From positions 66,214,001 through 66,278,000 of the forward strand of contig NC_068926.1 in assembly GCF_023091745.1 (NCBI RefSeq): a stretch of DNA of 64,000 nucleotides, in the 5' to 3' direction. The position numbers and the translations under genes were made by a program. This document shows, piece by piece, positions 1 through 12,394 of the stretch; the first letter of the stretch is position 1; every line of letters begins with the position of its first letter. A model generated the notes under the pieces. It was not told the DNA's origin. It did no database searches and saw only the letters and a program-made list of their open reading frames with translations. Origin of the DNA: Budorcas taxicolor (taxonomy: Eukaryota > Chordata > Mammalia > Artiodactyla > Bovidae).

Positions 1-73
1 ACGTGGAAGGTGAAGACTGTATCTGGAAGATCCATGTCGGCGAGGAGAAGCGGATCTTCTTAGACATCCAGTT
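1..73 (+). CDS. SEZ6L: SEZ6L exon, first part of the last CUB domain (5' end outside window)
   Basis: The frame starts with the codon at position 3 and reads VEGEDCIWKIHVGEEKRIFL followed by DIQ. The C-x-W pattern with the basic/acidic stretch and the hydrophobic LDIQ strand is typical of the first half of a CUB domain. The exon ends at 73 before the donor GTGAGT at 74-79, leaving two bases (TT). These join the C at 24272 to make Phe, giving IQFLNLSNSD across the junction. No acceptor lies inside the window, so the exon continues upstream. Extracellular and disulfide-containing. Confidence 0.9.
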
Positions 74-1879
74 GTGAGTGTTTCTGATGGGTGGACCCCC
101 AGGTCTAGCCAGTTGGGGAAGAAATTGCTCCTGCTTGATTGTTTTGACCACTATTAATCAAGCACCTCCTGTGTGTCAGGGGCTGTGCAAATAACTGGGG
201 TCCCTATGGTGGGGAAACAACATACACCCAGAAAGAGCCCCTGTCCTCAGGAAATTCAGTCTGCTCAGGAAGCATGCACTGAATGAGGAGATGCATCAAT
301 GTAACTTTGTTAATGCACCTTTGTAAGGAAAGGCACCTGATGCTATGCGATTCTATAATGGAGATCTGACGTCAAGAGGAAGGTCAGCGAAGCCTTTCCT
401 GGAGGATCTGAGAAAGCTCAGAATGTAAAGATGAATTGGAGTGAACGTATTCAAAAGGAGCAGAATCCCCTGAAGGCCCTGTGCCAGAGCAAGGACAGCA
501 TTTTCAGAGGCCCGGATGGCCAGGATGGTCAGGAGGAGGAGGGAGTCTAACACACACAGCAGTTCGTTTTCCCGTCTGATCACTCAGCTAGAGCAGAAGG
601 TCCTTGCAGTCAGGACCTGGTCTGATTCATCTCTCTTCCGGCATCTTACACAGAGCCTGACACACAGCAGACGCTCAGACAGTGACTGCCGAATGAAAAA
701 GACATGTTACAGTGAATAGACTTTCCCTGGCTGTGTGTCTGTTTTCCAATACTCAGTGAGGGAACCTGTTAGATGCTCCATCCAGAACTTGCCCTCTCTA
801 AGCCCGCAGGGATCGGGAGAAGGGTACAGAGACAGACAGTGGTGTCTAGAAAAGCAGAAGAAAGGGCTTGCCAGCAGACTCAGACACATGGTTGGGTGCC
901 AAGTTTGGGAGGGCCTCTCTGGATGCAGACAGGACCTCTGGGGGTCAGCTGTCCCCACAAGCCTGAAGTAGAACCCGCTTGACTGGGAAGCAGAACTCTG
1001 GGGTTGCCTGGCTTTGCAGAGGAGCCTGGCAAGAGGAAGATGATTTGCAAGACTATGAGTGACTATCTTTGGAGCAGTCCCTTGGAGGCAGGAGTGTCCT
1101 CAGAGGCTGCCCTGAGTCATAGATTTGCACGGTTGCCTCTGGTGGCCTTGGGGTCGGGCCAACCTGAGTCTCGTCTCCTCCACCTCCAGCTGTGAGACTC
1201 TGGACTTCTCTCTGGGCCTTGGCTTTTCTCATCTATAATGAGATTCCTGGAACATGGGTGTTTTGTGGCTACTGGAGGCAGGAGTTAAGCCTCCCTTGCC
1301 CACTGCCTCCCTCCCTCCTCAATGATAAGTCACCCCTTTCTCCCATTCTTAGCTGTCTGACTTCTAGAGCCTGGAATGAAGTGTCATTCATTCAAGACAT
1401 GTTTTCTGAGTATCTGCTATGAGCCAAGCACTGAAAAGGCTCTGATAGTTGCCAACTCAGCAGTAAAGCTTATACTGGAAAAGAGTGGGTTGACTGGTCT
1501 CTATAAACTCTGGGAAAAAAAAAATTGCTGTGCACTTACTGTGAGGCAGCACTAGGCTAGGCACTGGAGATACAGTTGTGAGAAAGGTGGAACAGTCTCC
1601 GCCCTCACTGTCTAGTGAATGAGGACATGAAACTTTGTGCAGTGTGATAAGAGCAATGATGGGGAGAGCAGGCATCTGTGTGAAATCATGGAGGGCTTCC
1701 AGGAGGTAGTGACTTCTGGGATGGGATGAAAGAAGATATGCAAGTGATGAAGAGAAATGAAGAGGGTCCAGACAGTGAGTTCAGCATGTGCAAAGTCTGG
1801 AAATGAGAGAGAAAGTGGCCCACTTAGTGGCTAAACGGGAGTTCAGTGTGTCTGGAGTGTGGAGGCTGGGTAGGGGTTA

Positions 1880-2630
1880 CATGTATCGTTTCACATGCTT
1901 TTCCATTATGGTTTATCGCAGGATATTGAATACAGTTCCGTGTGCTCTACCATGAGCCCTTGTTTTTTATCCATCCTATGTATAACAGTTTGCATCTGCT
2001 AATCCCGAACTCCCAACCCTTCCCTCCCCCACCCCCTTCGCCCTCGGGAGCCGGAAGTCTGTTCTCTGTGTGCCTGTTTCTTCCTTGATGCATTTGTTTG
2101 GGTCGTGTTTTAGATCCCACATAGAAGTGATGTTGTATGATGTTTGCCTTTGACTTGCTTCACTTACCATGGCCATCTCTGGGTCTAGCTGTGTCACTGC
2201 GGGTGGCGGTATGTCGTTCCTTATCGTGGCTGAGGAGTGTTCCCGCGTGTATATGCACCACCTCTTCTTTATCCGTTCACCTGTTGATAGACATTCACAT
2301 TGCTTCCATGTCTTGGCTGCTGTGAACACTGCTGCAGTGAGCATTGGGGTGCATTTATCTCTTCAAATTATATCGGTAGGTTTGTCAGGCTGTGTGCCCG
2401 AAGTAAGGTTGCTGGATCGTATGGCAGCTGTAGCTTCAGTGCTAAGAGGAGCCTCCATTCTGCTCCCAACGGGACTCACCAGTTTACATCGCCACCAACA
2501 GTGTAGGAGCACTCCCTCTTCTCCACACCCTCTCCAGCATTTGTTATTTCTAGACATTTTAACGAAGCCATTCTGACCAGTGTGAGGTAATACCTCATGG
2601 TAGTTTTGATTTGCATTTCTCTAATATAAA
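1880..2630 (-). mobile_element. LINE-1 3' fragment, antisense
   Basis: The minus strand carries a decayed end of L1 ORF2 plus the 3' region. The plus strand shows the familiar antisense landmarks: a stretch about the cubed test of shell-like words is absent, but 'ctccagcatttgttatt' near 2535 and 'gttttgatttgcatttctc' near 2602 are diagnostic of L1 antisense 3' sequence. Stops and indels break the frame, so it is a dead copy. Subfamily not determined. Confidence 0.8.
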
Positions 2631-3507
2631 TTCAATTTTTAGAAATAATGCCCCCTCTTTATAAAAAGTATCTCCCTACCAGATTCAGACTTGAGGAACT
2701 ACAAGTCTAGAGAGTGGTTAAGGTCGTTTCTCATGGAGGTGGTGAGGAAAGCTATTTTTCATCATTGAGTACTTACTGTCTGCAAGGTTATTCTCAAGTG
2801 TTAATTAATTTGCTCCTCCAAGTAATCCTAGGTGGAATATCCAGCTATTATATAGCTCACCTTATTTCCACCTGCTTTCTCACCTCTTCACTTCGATGTC
2901 CAAGAGGCATCTCCAGTGAAGTCCCCAGACTTAAACCCCTTGATTCCCTTTCTCCAAACCTGTTTCGACTCATCTTCCCATCTCAGGAGGGAGTCGTCCA
3001 TCCTGCCAGCTGCTCAGACCCGAAAGACATGGGGTTATTCTAGAGCAGGAGGATGCTGGTCAAGGTTCCACAGTGGCTTTTCTTGGCTGGTGGGCTGGGG
3101 AGCAGCTCCCCGATGTGCAGCATTTGCCAATTTCCTCGATGTAAATACTTACGCTGTGAAACCAGTTTCAAGCAATCAACACAACATCAACAGGCTCACC
3201 AAATGCCTGGACCCTTAACAATCAGCTCGTATGACCCAGAAGGAGCCACTGGTTCCAGCACACTGCCTGTGAACTGTAACAGGCAGAAGATAGGCAAAGA
3301 TGGAGGGAACAGTGTTCCAGCCAAAAGGAACAGCATGTGCTAAGGTCCAGAAGCAGGAAGCGTGACTCTCTTATTATTCATCCATAACATGGAACATATG
3401 CTGAGCATTTACTGCATCCCAGGCATTCACATCCCTTGTGAACAAACGCAGGCAGCAAGTCTGGTGGTTATCTCCACTCTACAGATGAATAAACTCATAG
3501 AAGTAGA

Positions 3508-3723
3508 GGGCTTCCCAGGTGGCTCAGTGGTAAAGAATCCTCCTGCTGATGCAGGAAATGCGGGTTCAGTCCCTGGATCGGGAAGCTCTCCTAGAGAAGG
3601 CAGTGGCAACCCACTCCAGTATTCTTGCCTGGCAAATCCCATGGACAGAGGAGACCGGCAGGCTACAGTCCATGGGGTTCACAAAGAGTCAGACACGACG
3701 GAGCGACTTAACACACACACGTG
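3508..3723 (+). mobile_element. Bov-tA SINE with 12-bp target-site duplication
   Basis: This is a tRNA-derived ruminant SINE. It starts with a tRNA-like head (gcttcccaggtggctcag) and continues with the BovA body that ends in 'gacacgacggagcgactt' and a short CA tail. The flanking direct repeat catagaagtaga occurs at 3496-3507 and 3724-3735, which fixes the element's limits. Confidence 0.92.
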
Positions 3724-4439
3724 CATAGAAGTAGAACGGTGACTGTGATCACATGGCTGGGATTCAAACTGCTTGCCATGTCTCCAGGGCCTGGGGTCTT
3801 CGCCAGCCTGTGAGAGGACCTAGCCTATGTGTCTGGAGCTCAGAGATAGAGGGGGCACGACACCAGTGAGGAAGCCGTGGGATCAGGCAGGGCCTTGAAG
3901 GCCACATCAGGGAGTCTGGACGTGCCCAAACCAGGCAGCAGGGGAAGGGGTTCAGGCAGCTAACAGGATTAAAGCATGGCAAGAGGGAGCTGAGCCCTCG
4001 GGGTCACCAGCCCGGGTCTCTCCACGGCAAACCCCAGCACACACTTGGCAGAGCGGTATCTGGGCCTGGTGCCCGCTTCCTCCCACGGAGGGAAAGAAAA
4101 CAGCATCTCACTAGCGAGGAAGCCACGCAGCCCAGGAGCTGCTGGCTTTAATTTATCTTGCTTGGTTTCCGCTGACAGTTTTAGTAAACCAATTTGGCTG
4201 TGATAGAAAAATAATTCCATCCTCAGGGCCCCTCACGTGGCCTAAGTGTTTGCAATTGTTATTTATCACATCGGGGAAGGGGAAGGAGTTTGCACTGCTG
4301 GACCAGCTGGGTAGGTGGCCTGTAGTAGGTGCTGGAATGTTTGCTGAGTCATGAGGTCCTCAGCCACCTGTGGCCCGCGAGAGGAGACTCTTCTCCCCCT
4401 TGTCTTCTGGGCCCATCTCTTGATGCTGTGGGCATTAGG

Positions 4440-4590
4440 ATAGCGGCTCTAATTAGTCATCATTTATGAAAGACCTACTGCGTGCCAGGCCCTGAGCTGC
4501 ATCATTCATCCCAGAGAGCGATAATGAATGTGAACGTTATTACATGGAGATAATAATTACATAATTTAGTGCTAATGTGAGCAGAGATAA
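4440..4590 (-). repeat. Possible MIR/L2-type old repeat
   Basis: The segment has the pattern 'atttatgaaagacctactgc' then 'gtgccaggccctgagctg', which resembles the antisense end of MIR-class SINEs. The match is by eye and the limits are rough. Confidence 0.4.
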
Positions 4591-4681
4591 TTGCAGAGGG
4601 GTAATTACCCAAATTTAGAGATAACGTACGCAGAGCACATCACATGGGGCCCGGCATGTAGTTGGCGCTTCATAAATGAGG

Positions 4682-4966
4682 ACTCGGAGAAGGCAATGGC
4701 ACCCCACTCCAGTACTCTTGCCTGGAAAATCCCATGGACAGAGGAGCCTGGTGGGCTGCAGTCCATGGGGTCACGAAGAGTTGGACATGACTGAGCGACT
4801 TCACTTTCACTTTCCACTTTCATTCATTGGAGAAGGAAATGGCAACCCACTCCAGTGTTCTTGCCTGGAGAATCCCAGGGACGGCGGAGCCTGGTGGACT
4901 GCTGTCTATGGGGTCGCACAGAGTTGGACACGACTGAAGCGACTTAGCAGCAGCAGCAGCAGCAGC
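4682..4966 (+). mobile_element. Bov-A2 SINE (dimer) with CAG tail
   Basis: Two head-to-tail BovA monomers are present. The first starts near 4685 and the second near 4830, and each contains 'caatggcaccccactccag' or 'aatggcaacccactccag'. The element ends in a (CAG)n tail at about 4946-4967. A short direct repeat aaatgagg at 4674-4681 and 4967-4974 flanks it, consistent with a target-site duplication. Confidence 0.9.
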
Positions 4967-5460
4967 AAATGAGGTCTGCAGGTGCCAGGGACCCTCGTGA
5001 GTCCATCTTGATCCCCACTGCTTCGTGGATTTGGGAATGACACCACAGAGAGTGAAGCGGCTGCCTCAGGTCACACAGCTAGGGAAAGACAGAGCCAGGG
5101 TTGGTGTGCACACCGTAGCGTCCACTTGCATTGACTTGAACAGCCTTTTGGGGGCATCAGCTATATGTCTCAGTGATGAAGCCAGAAGGCTCCCAGGCCT
5201 CCAACAACTCACAGGTCAGGAAGGGAAGTAGGACCATAAACAGACAACCCCACAGAATACAGGCACAGTGCTGTGGCTGGAGGGGGTGGGTTGGGGCACT
5301 GGGGTTATGGAAATGTCACAGAGAGGGTGGCCTCCAAGCAGGATTCTGAGGAGTGTCCTTTGGTCAAACTGTAATGGCAGAAGGGCATTGCCCGAGCGGC
5401 CCCTGTGAACAAAGGACTCAAGCAGTGTTACAGGATGCCCTGAACTGCAGCAGTTACCCT

Positions 5461-6015
5461 GTTCAGTTCAGTTCAGTTCAGTTCAGTTCAGTGGCTCAGT
5501 CCTGTCCGACTCTGTGACCCCATAGGCTGCAGCATGCTAGGCTTCCCAGTCCACCACCAACTCCCAGAGCTTGCTCAAACTCATGTCCATTGAGTCAGTG
5601 ATACCATCCAAGCTTCTCATCTTCTGTCGTCCGCTTCTCCTCCTACCTTCAATCTTCCCCAGCATCAGGGTCTTTTCCAATGAGTTGGCTCTTTGCATCG
5701 GGTGGCCAAACTATTGGAGCTTCAGTTTCAGTATCAGTCCTTCCAATGAACACCCAGGACTGATTTCCTTTAGGATGGACTGGTTGGATCTCTTTGCAGT
5801 CCAAGCGACTCTGAAGAGTCTTCTCCAACACCGCAGTTCAAAAGCATCAATTCATCAGTGCTCAGCCTCCTTTATGGTCCAACTCTCGTATCCATACATG
5901 ACTATTGGAAAAACCATAGCTTTGACTGTTTGGACCTTTGTTGGTAAAGTAATGTCTCTGCTTTTTAATATGCTATCTAGCTTGGTCATAGCTTTTCTTC
6001 CAAGGAGCAGCAGTA
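5461..6015 (-). mobile_element. BovB LINE 3' end, antisense
   Basis: On the minus strand this is the 3' end of a BovB (RTE-clade) LINE, 5'-truncated. The plus strand begins with six or seven GTTCA units at 5461-5491, which are the complement of the BovB (TGAAC)n tail. It then reads through the C-terminal reverse-transcriptase-polyprotein region in antisense to about 6015. Indels and stops mark it as dead. Confidence 0.9.
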
Positions 6016-6211
6016 ATTAGAACCCTCTAATTGTGTTGTCAGTATCATGGGTAAGAAGGTGGGTGAGATGAGTCAGGAGCCCCCAAACTGTACCTCCTTC
6101 ACACCCAAAATACCTAGTCCCTGACCCACCTTGTACTTCCCAGTTCCGTCAGGAATCCGCTGCTTACCCTAAAGTGCGTCTGGATGTGAATCTTTTAAAT
6201 CCTTCAGAATT

Positions 6212-6402
6212 TTTTTTTAATATATTTATTTATTTATTTGGCTGTGCCAGGGTCTTAGTTGCAGTACACAGGATCTTTGGTCGTCTTTGCAACACATAGG
6301 GTCTTACCACAGCTAAGAGACCTAGTTCGCTGAGTGGGGATTGGACCCTGGCCCCCTGTGTTGGGAGCATACAGTCTCAGTGACTGGACCAGCATGGAAG
6401 TC
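6212..6402 (-). mobile_element. CHR-type tRNA SINE, antisense
   Basis: The plus strand shows the complement of a cetartiodactyl tRNA-derived SINE. It begins with a T-rich stretch and (TTTA)n, followed by 'ggctgtgccagggtcttag', and ends with the tRNA-like head complement 'gaccagcatggaagtccctg'. Orientation is inferred from that head lying on the right. Confidence 0.8.
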
Positions 6403-6675
6403 CCTGAATCCTCTCTCTTCTTTCTCCTTCTTGCTCTCTCAAAACGTAAAGCATAAAACAGGGAATAAAGAAACTAAGGTGTGCTTGGAGAAGAGGCTCG
6501 AGGATGGAATACCTGGCAGGAGGCCCAGAGAGGGAAGGTGGTTTGCCCAGCACTGCACAGCAAGTTAGAGTTAGGCCCTGAAAGACAGCCTGAGCGTGGC
6601 TGCAAGAGCTGAGCCCTGGGGCCACAAGCTTGGAGGTGCCGCCTGCCAGACACGAAGCTTCTAGAGGCAAAGAGT

Positions 6676-7412
6676 TATTGTTCAGTAGCTAAGTCGTGTC
6701 TGACTCTTCAGGACCCCATGGACTGCAGCACACCAGGCTTCCCTGTCCTTCATTATCTCCTGGAGTTTGCTCAAACTCATATCCATTGAGTCAGTGATGC
6801 CATCCAACTATTTCATCCTCTGTCTCAGCCTTTCCCAGCATCAGAGTATTTCCCAGTGAGTTGGCTCTTTGCATCAGGTGGCCAAAGTATTAGAGCTTCA
6901 GCATCAGTCCTTCCAGTGAATTTTGAGGGTTGATTTCCTTTAGGATGGACTGGTTGGATCTCTTTGCAGTCCAAAGGACTCTCAAGAGTCTTCTCCAGCA
7001 CCACAATGTGAAAGCATCAATTTTTTGGTGCTCAGCCTTCTTTATGGTCCAACTCTCACATGCATATATGACTATTGGAAAAACCGTAGCTTATACTATA
7101 TGGATCTTTGTTGGCAAAGTGATGTCTCTGCTTTTTAATACTCCGTCTAGGTTTGTCACAGCTTTTCTTCCAAGGAGCAAGCGTCTTTTAATTTTGTGGC
7201 TACAGTCACCATCCGAAGTGATTTTGGAGCCCAAGAAAGTAAGATCTGCCACCGCTTCTATATTTCCCCATCTGTTTGCCATGAAGTGAGGGGACCAGAT
7301 GCCATGATCTTCATTTTTTGAAGTTTGAGTTTGAAGCCAGCTTTTTCACTCTCCTCTTTAACCCTCATCAAGAGGTTCTTAATTCCTCTTCACTTTCTGC
7401 CATTAGAGTGGG
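6676..7412 (-). mobile_element. BovB LINE 3' fragment, antisense (longer copy)
   Basis: A second antisense BovB 3' end reaches further into the coding region than the copy at 5.5 kb. It begins with 'ttgttcagtagctaagtcg' and passes the landmarks 'aaagcatcaattttttgg' and 'gtcaccatccgaagtgat', then ends near 7412. The minus-strand reading is broken by stops. No tail repeat of (TGAAC)n is preserved. Confidence 0.88.
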
Positions 7413-7734
7413 TATCACCTCTTTTAGGGTCAGAGGGAGCTCCTTTCAACCCTGACTCTGCTGCTTACAGACTCTGCATTTTCAGGAAGGTGACAGAAGG
7501 TGGCTGCCTTGCAATGGGATATTTTGTTTATATCCCCAGGGCCTGGCACACAGTAAGTGCTCAATAAATATCTGTTGAATAAAAGAGAGGAGACCTTGAG
7601 TGTGTATGTTTATTAAACAGCATGCGAAGTTCTCAGGAAGGTTTCTGGCATCAAACTGGCAAACAGTCGTCCCTACTATATGCCAGACTTTATGGCAAAC
7701 ACTTGGCAGGAATTATTTCATGAATGATGATGGC

Positions 7735-7985
7735 AGTTATCATTGGCGTCAAAATCAGTATCTAAATTCATTGAGCACTTCCTGTTTGCCAGCCACTAAG
7801 TGCCCTTCACGTCATTTACCTCTCACCTGAGAAACGTGTGTGATCACGTTGTGATTGCCCCCATTTTACAGATGGGAAAACTCAAGAGGCTCAGAGAGGT
7901 GAAGTCACTTGCCCACGGTCACACAGCTAGAAAGAAACCAAGCGGGATTGGAACCCAGGTCTCTGGGGCCAAAATCCAATATTAT
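7735..7985 (-). repeat. MIR SINE, antisense
   Basis: The segment contains 'cattttacagatgggaaaac' followed by 'aagtcacttgcccacggtc' and 'acacagctag', the standard complement of the MIR core. It is diverged and limits are approximate. Confidence 0.75.
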
Positions 7986-8105
7986 AACCGCACAGTAAAT
8001 GGTAATGAGGTGTTCAGCAAAGGAGAAATCCCTTGACTCATTTTACAGAAGGAAAAAGTGAGGCTCAAAGAGATGCCCTCCTCCCTTTTCCTGGACACCT
8101 ACTTC

Positions 8106-8132
8106 ATATATATATATATATACATATATATT
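8106..8132. repeat. (TA)n microsatellite
   Basis: A run of about 12 TA dinucleotides is interrupted once by a TACATA step. Confidence 0.9.
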
Positions 8133-8473
8133 TATTCGTGGAAAAATGAAATTTCAGCCAAGCTCCAGTTTGCTTTTCTTGGGTCCACAGTGGAGCACAG
8201 CCCCAAATCTCTCCCTGTTATGGACCCCAGCACAATCCATCAGCCAAGAAATAAAAGAACCTAATAACAAACCCCAGTAACCATATGAATGATAGCTATG
8301 GAATATGTCTCTTCAGCTGCTGCCAACCCGTTCTGCGCTAAGTCAATTCCAAGCCCTAAAAATTAAGTGCCTGTCCAGGGGCACTCCTGTTCATCAAACA
8401 GATATAGCTTCTTTGCGCGGTGAGAACTCAGCCCAAAAGCCAAGCAAGAAGGGAGAGCTGAGAGTTGAGGGCA

Positions 8474-11400
8474 GGCACTTCCCTGCTGGTCCAGTGGTTA
8501 AGAATCCACACTGCAATATGAAGGACAGGGTTACGATCTCTGGTTGGGGAACTAAGATCCCAAGTGCCACCACTGCTGAGCCCAAGCACTCTGGAGCCTG
8601 CGCAGCACAACGAGAGAGCCCACACACTAGAGAGTCCACACACCACACCTAGAGAGTTCACACACCACGACTAGAGAGACCACAGCCACAACTCGAGAGC
8701 CCACACACCACAGCTAGAGAGTCCACAGCCACAACTAGAGAGCCCACACACCACAACTAGAGAGCCCACACACCACAGCTAGAGAGTCCACAGCCACAAC
8801 TAGAGAGCCCACACACCACAACTAGAGAGCCCACACACCACGACTAGAGAGACCACAGCCACAACTCGAGAGCCCACACACCACAACTAGAGAGTCCACA
8901 CACCACAACTCGAGAGCCCACACACCACGACTAGAGAGTCCACACACCACAACTCGAGAGCCCACACACCACGACTAGAGAGTCCACACACCACAACTAG
9001 AGAGCCCACACAACACAACTATAGAGTCCACACACCACGACTAGAGAGACTACACGTCACAACTAGAGAGTCCACAACCACAACTCGAGAGCCCACACAC
9101 CACGACTAGAGAGTCCACAGCCACAACTAGAGAGCCCACAGCCACAACTAGAGAGTCCACACACCACAACTAGAGAGCCCACACACCACAGCTAGAGAGT
9201 CCACACACCACAACTCGAGAGCCCACACACCACGACTAGAGAGTCCACAGCCACAACTAGAGAGCCCACACACCACAACTAGAGAGCCCACACACCACAG
9301 CTAGAGAGTCCACACACCACAACTCGAGAGCCCACACACCACGACTAGAGAGTCCACACACCACGACTAGAGAGCCCACAGCCACAACTCGAGAGCCCAC
9401 AGTCACAACTAGAGAGCCCACACACAACAACTAGAGAGCCCACACACCACAGCTAGAGAGCCCACACACCACGACTAGAGAGTCCACAGCCACAACTAGA
9501 GAGCCCACACACCACAACTAGAGAGTTCACACACCACAACTAGAGAGACCACAGCCACAACTCGAGAGTCCACACACCACACCTAGAGAGTCCACACACC
9601 ACAGCTAGAGAGTCCACACACCACAACTAGAGAGTCCACAGCCACAACTAGAGAGCCCACACACCACAACTAGAGAGCCCACACACCACAACTAGAGAGT
9701 CCACACACCACAACTAGAGAGTCCACAGCCACAACTAGAGAGCCCACACACCACAACTAGAGAGCCCACACACCACAACTAGAGTCCACACCCACAACTA
9801 GAGAGTCCACACACCACAACTAGAGAGCCCACACACCACAACTAGAGTCCACACCCACAACTAGAGAGTCCACACACCACAACTAGAGAGCCCACACAAC
9901 ACAACTAGAGAGTCCACACACCACAACTAGAGTCCACACACCACAACTCGAGAGTCCACACACCACAACTAGAGTCCACACCCACAACTAGAGAGTCCAC
10001 ACACCACAACTAGAGAGCCCACACAACACAACTAGAGAGTCCACACACCACAACTAGAGTCCACACACCACAACTCGAGAGTCCACAGCCACAACTAGAG
10101 AGCCCACACACCACAGCTAGAGAGTCCACACACCACAACTCGAGAGCCCACACACCACAACTAGAGAGCCCACACAACACAACTAGAGAGTCCACACACC
10201 ACAACTAGAGAGTCCACACACCACAACTAGAGAGTCCACACACCACAACTAGAGAGCCCACAGCCACAACTAGAGAGTCCACACAACACAACTAGAGAGC
10301 CCACAGCCACAACTAGAGAGCCCACACAACACAACTAGAGAGTCCACACACCACAACTAGAGAGCCCACAGCCACAACTAGAGAGTCCACACACCACAAC
10401 TAGAGTCCACACACCACAACTCGAGAGTCCACAGTCACAACGAGAGAGCCCACACAACACAACTAGAGAGCCCACACACCACAACTAGAGAGCCCACACA
10501 CCACAACTCGAGAGTCCACAGTCACAACTCGAGAGTCCACACACCACAACTAGAGAGCCCACACACCACAACTAGAGAGCCCACACACCACAACTCGAGA
10601 GTCCACAGTCACAACTCGAGAGCCCACACACCACAACTAGAGAGCCCACAGCCACAACTAGAGAGCCCACACAACGCAACTAGAGAGTCCACACACCACA
10701 ACTAGAGAGCCCACAGCCACAACTAGAGAGTCCACACACCACAACTAGAGAGTCCACACACCACAACTACAGAGTCCACACACCACAACTCGAGAGCCCA
10801 CACACCACAACTAGAGAGTCCACAGTCACAACGAGAGAGCCCACACAACACAACTAGAGAGCCCACACACCACAGCTAGAGAGTCCACACACCACAACTA
10901 GAGAGTCCACAGCCACAACTAGAGAGTCCACACACCACAACTAGAGAGTCCACACACCACAACTAGAGAGTCCACAGCCACAACTAGAGAGCCCACACAC
11001 CACAACTAGAGAGTCCACACACCACAACTAGAGTCCACACACCACAACTCGAGAGTCCACAGTCACAACTCGAGAGTCCACACACCACAACTAGAGAGCC
11101 CACACACCACAACTAGAGAGCCCACACACCACAACTCGAGAGTCCACAGTCACAACTCGAGAGTCCACACACCACAACTAGAGAGCCCACACACCACAAC
11201 TAGAGAGTCCACACACCCCCACTCGAGAGCCCACAGCCACAACTCGAGAGCCCACACAACACAACTAGAGAGTCCACACACCACAACTAGAGTCCACACA
11301 CCACAACTCGAGTCCACACACCACAACTCGAGAGTCCACAGCCACAACTAGAGAGCCCACACACCACAGCTAGAGAGTCCACACACCACTACTCGAGAGC

Positions 11401-11942
11401 CCACAGCCACAACTAGCGAGCCCACACAACACAACTAGAGAGTCCACACACCACAACTAGAGAGTCCACACTCCACAACTAGAGAGCCCACAGCCACAAC
11501 TCGAGAGCCCACAGCCACAACTCGAGAGTCCACACACCACAACTAGAGAGCCCACAGCCTCAACTAGAGAGTCCACACACCACAACTAGAGAGCACACAG
11601 CCACAACTGGAGAGTCCACACACCACAACTGGAGAGTCCACACACCACAACTAGAGAGTCACACACCACAACTAGAGAGTCCACACACCACAACTAGAGA
11701 GCCCACAGCCACAACTAGAGAGCCCACAGCCACAACTAGAGAGTCCACACACCACAACTAGAGAGTCCACAGTCACAACGAGAGAGCCCACACACCACAA
11801 CTAGAGAGCCCACAGCCACAACTAGAGAGTCCATAGCCACAACTAGAGAGTCCACAGCCACAATTAGAGAGACCATGTGCTGCAATGAAATATCCTGCGT
11901 GATGACACAAAGCTCCTGCATGCCACTAATATATATTTTTAA
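8474..11942 (+). mobile_element. CHR-type SINE enlarged by an internal minisatellite
   Basis: A cetartiodactyl tRNA-derived SINE starts at 8474 with the tRNA-like head (ggcacttccctgctggtcc, then 'gttggggaactaagatccc'). It ends near 11942 with the usual 'catgtgctgcaatgaaata' type 3' segment and a T/A-rich tail. The 13-bp direct repeat agagttgagggca at 8461-8473 and 11943-11955 is a perfect target-site duplication. Elements of this class are a few hundred bases, whereas this one is about 3.47 kb because of the tandem array at 8604-11872. The ends and duplication together show a single insertion event. Confidence 0.88.
8604..11872 (+). repeat. Minisatellite of 20-22 bp units (about 3.3 kb)
   Basis: The array is a head-to-tail repeat. 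The main unit is 22 bp (ccacaca + ccacaact + agagagt). A 21-bp variant has 'ccacagccacaact', and a 20-bp variant lacks one AG (actagagtcc). By length there are roughly 150 units. Single-base variants recur in blocks: CTCGAG versus CTAGAG, GTCC versus GCCC, CACGAC versus CACAAC. Longer repeated blocks such as those near 10480-10620 and 11040-11160 suggest higher-order duplication. The unit resembles the internal 'ccacaactagagag' segment of CHR-type SINEs, which is probably its source. Open frames across it are repeat artefacts. Confidence 0.95.
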
Positions 11943-11979
11943 AGAGTTGAGGGCAGCCCCCAAGAAGCACAGACACTCA

Positions 11980-12183
11980 GTGTGTTAGTCGGTCAGTCGT
12001 CTCCGGCTCTGCCACCCCGTGGACTGTAGCCCGCCAGGCTCCTCTGTCCATGGGGTTCTCCAGGCAAGAACACTGGGGTGGATTGCCATTCCCTTCCCCA
12101 GGGGATCTTCCCGACCCAGGCATCGAACTCAGGTCTCCTGCATTGCAGGCAGATTCTTTGTCATCTGAACCACCAGGGAAGCC
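11980..12183 (-). mobile_element. Bov-tA SINE, antisense
   Basis: The plus strand starts with the complement of the SINE tail (ggtcagtcgtctccggctc) and ends with the complement of the tRNA-like head (gaaccaccagggaagcc). It is nearly full length. Confidence 0.9.
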
Positions 12184-12394
12184 ATATCCACACAGCAAGC
12201 ATAAATCATGAAGAGAAATGGCCACGATAGAAAGCAAGCCCTCCAGTCCAGTGGTGGAGAGAGAAGGGATTTTTTTCCAGAGCCAAACACTCTAGGGAAT
12301 CTCGAGCAGCACAGTTCATAGAGCCCGAATTTCACCCTGTTTCACATGAGGAAACTGTGGCCCAGAGATGGGGAAAGACTGTTCCGAGATTGCC

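Noticed and set aside
3508..3600. tRNA gene
   Set aside because: The tRNA-like head belongs to Bov-tA; it lacks a full cloverleaf and is followed by the BovA body and a target-site duplication.
8604..11872. CRISPR-like array
   Set aside because: Units are directly tandem with no unique spacers, and the context is a mammalian SINE in an intron.
10010..11963. Minus-strand frames with repeated Cys-Gly-Leu-Ser/Trp motifs, looking like a Cys-rich repeat protein
   Set aside because: The period equals the minisatellite unit and the array derives from a SINE; there is no promoter, splice site or homology.
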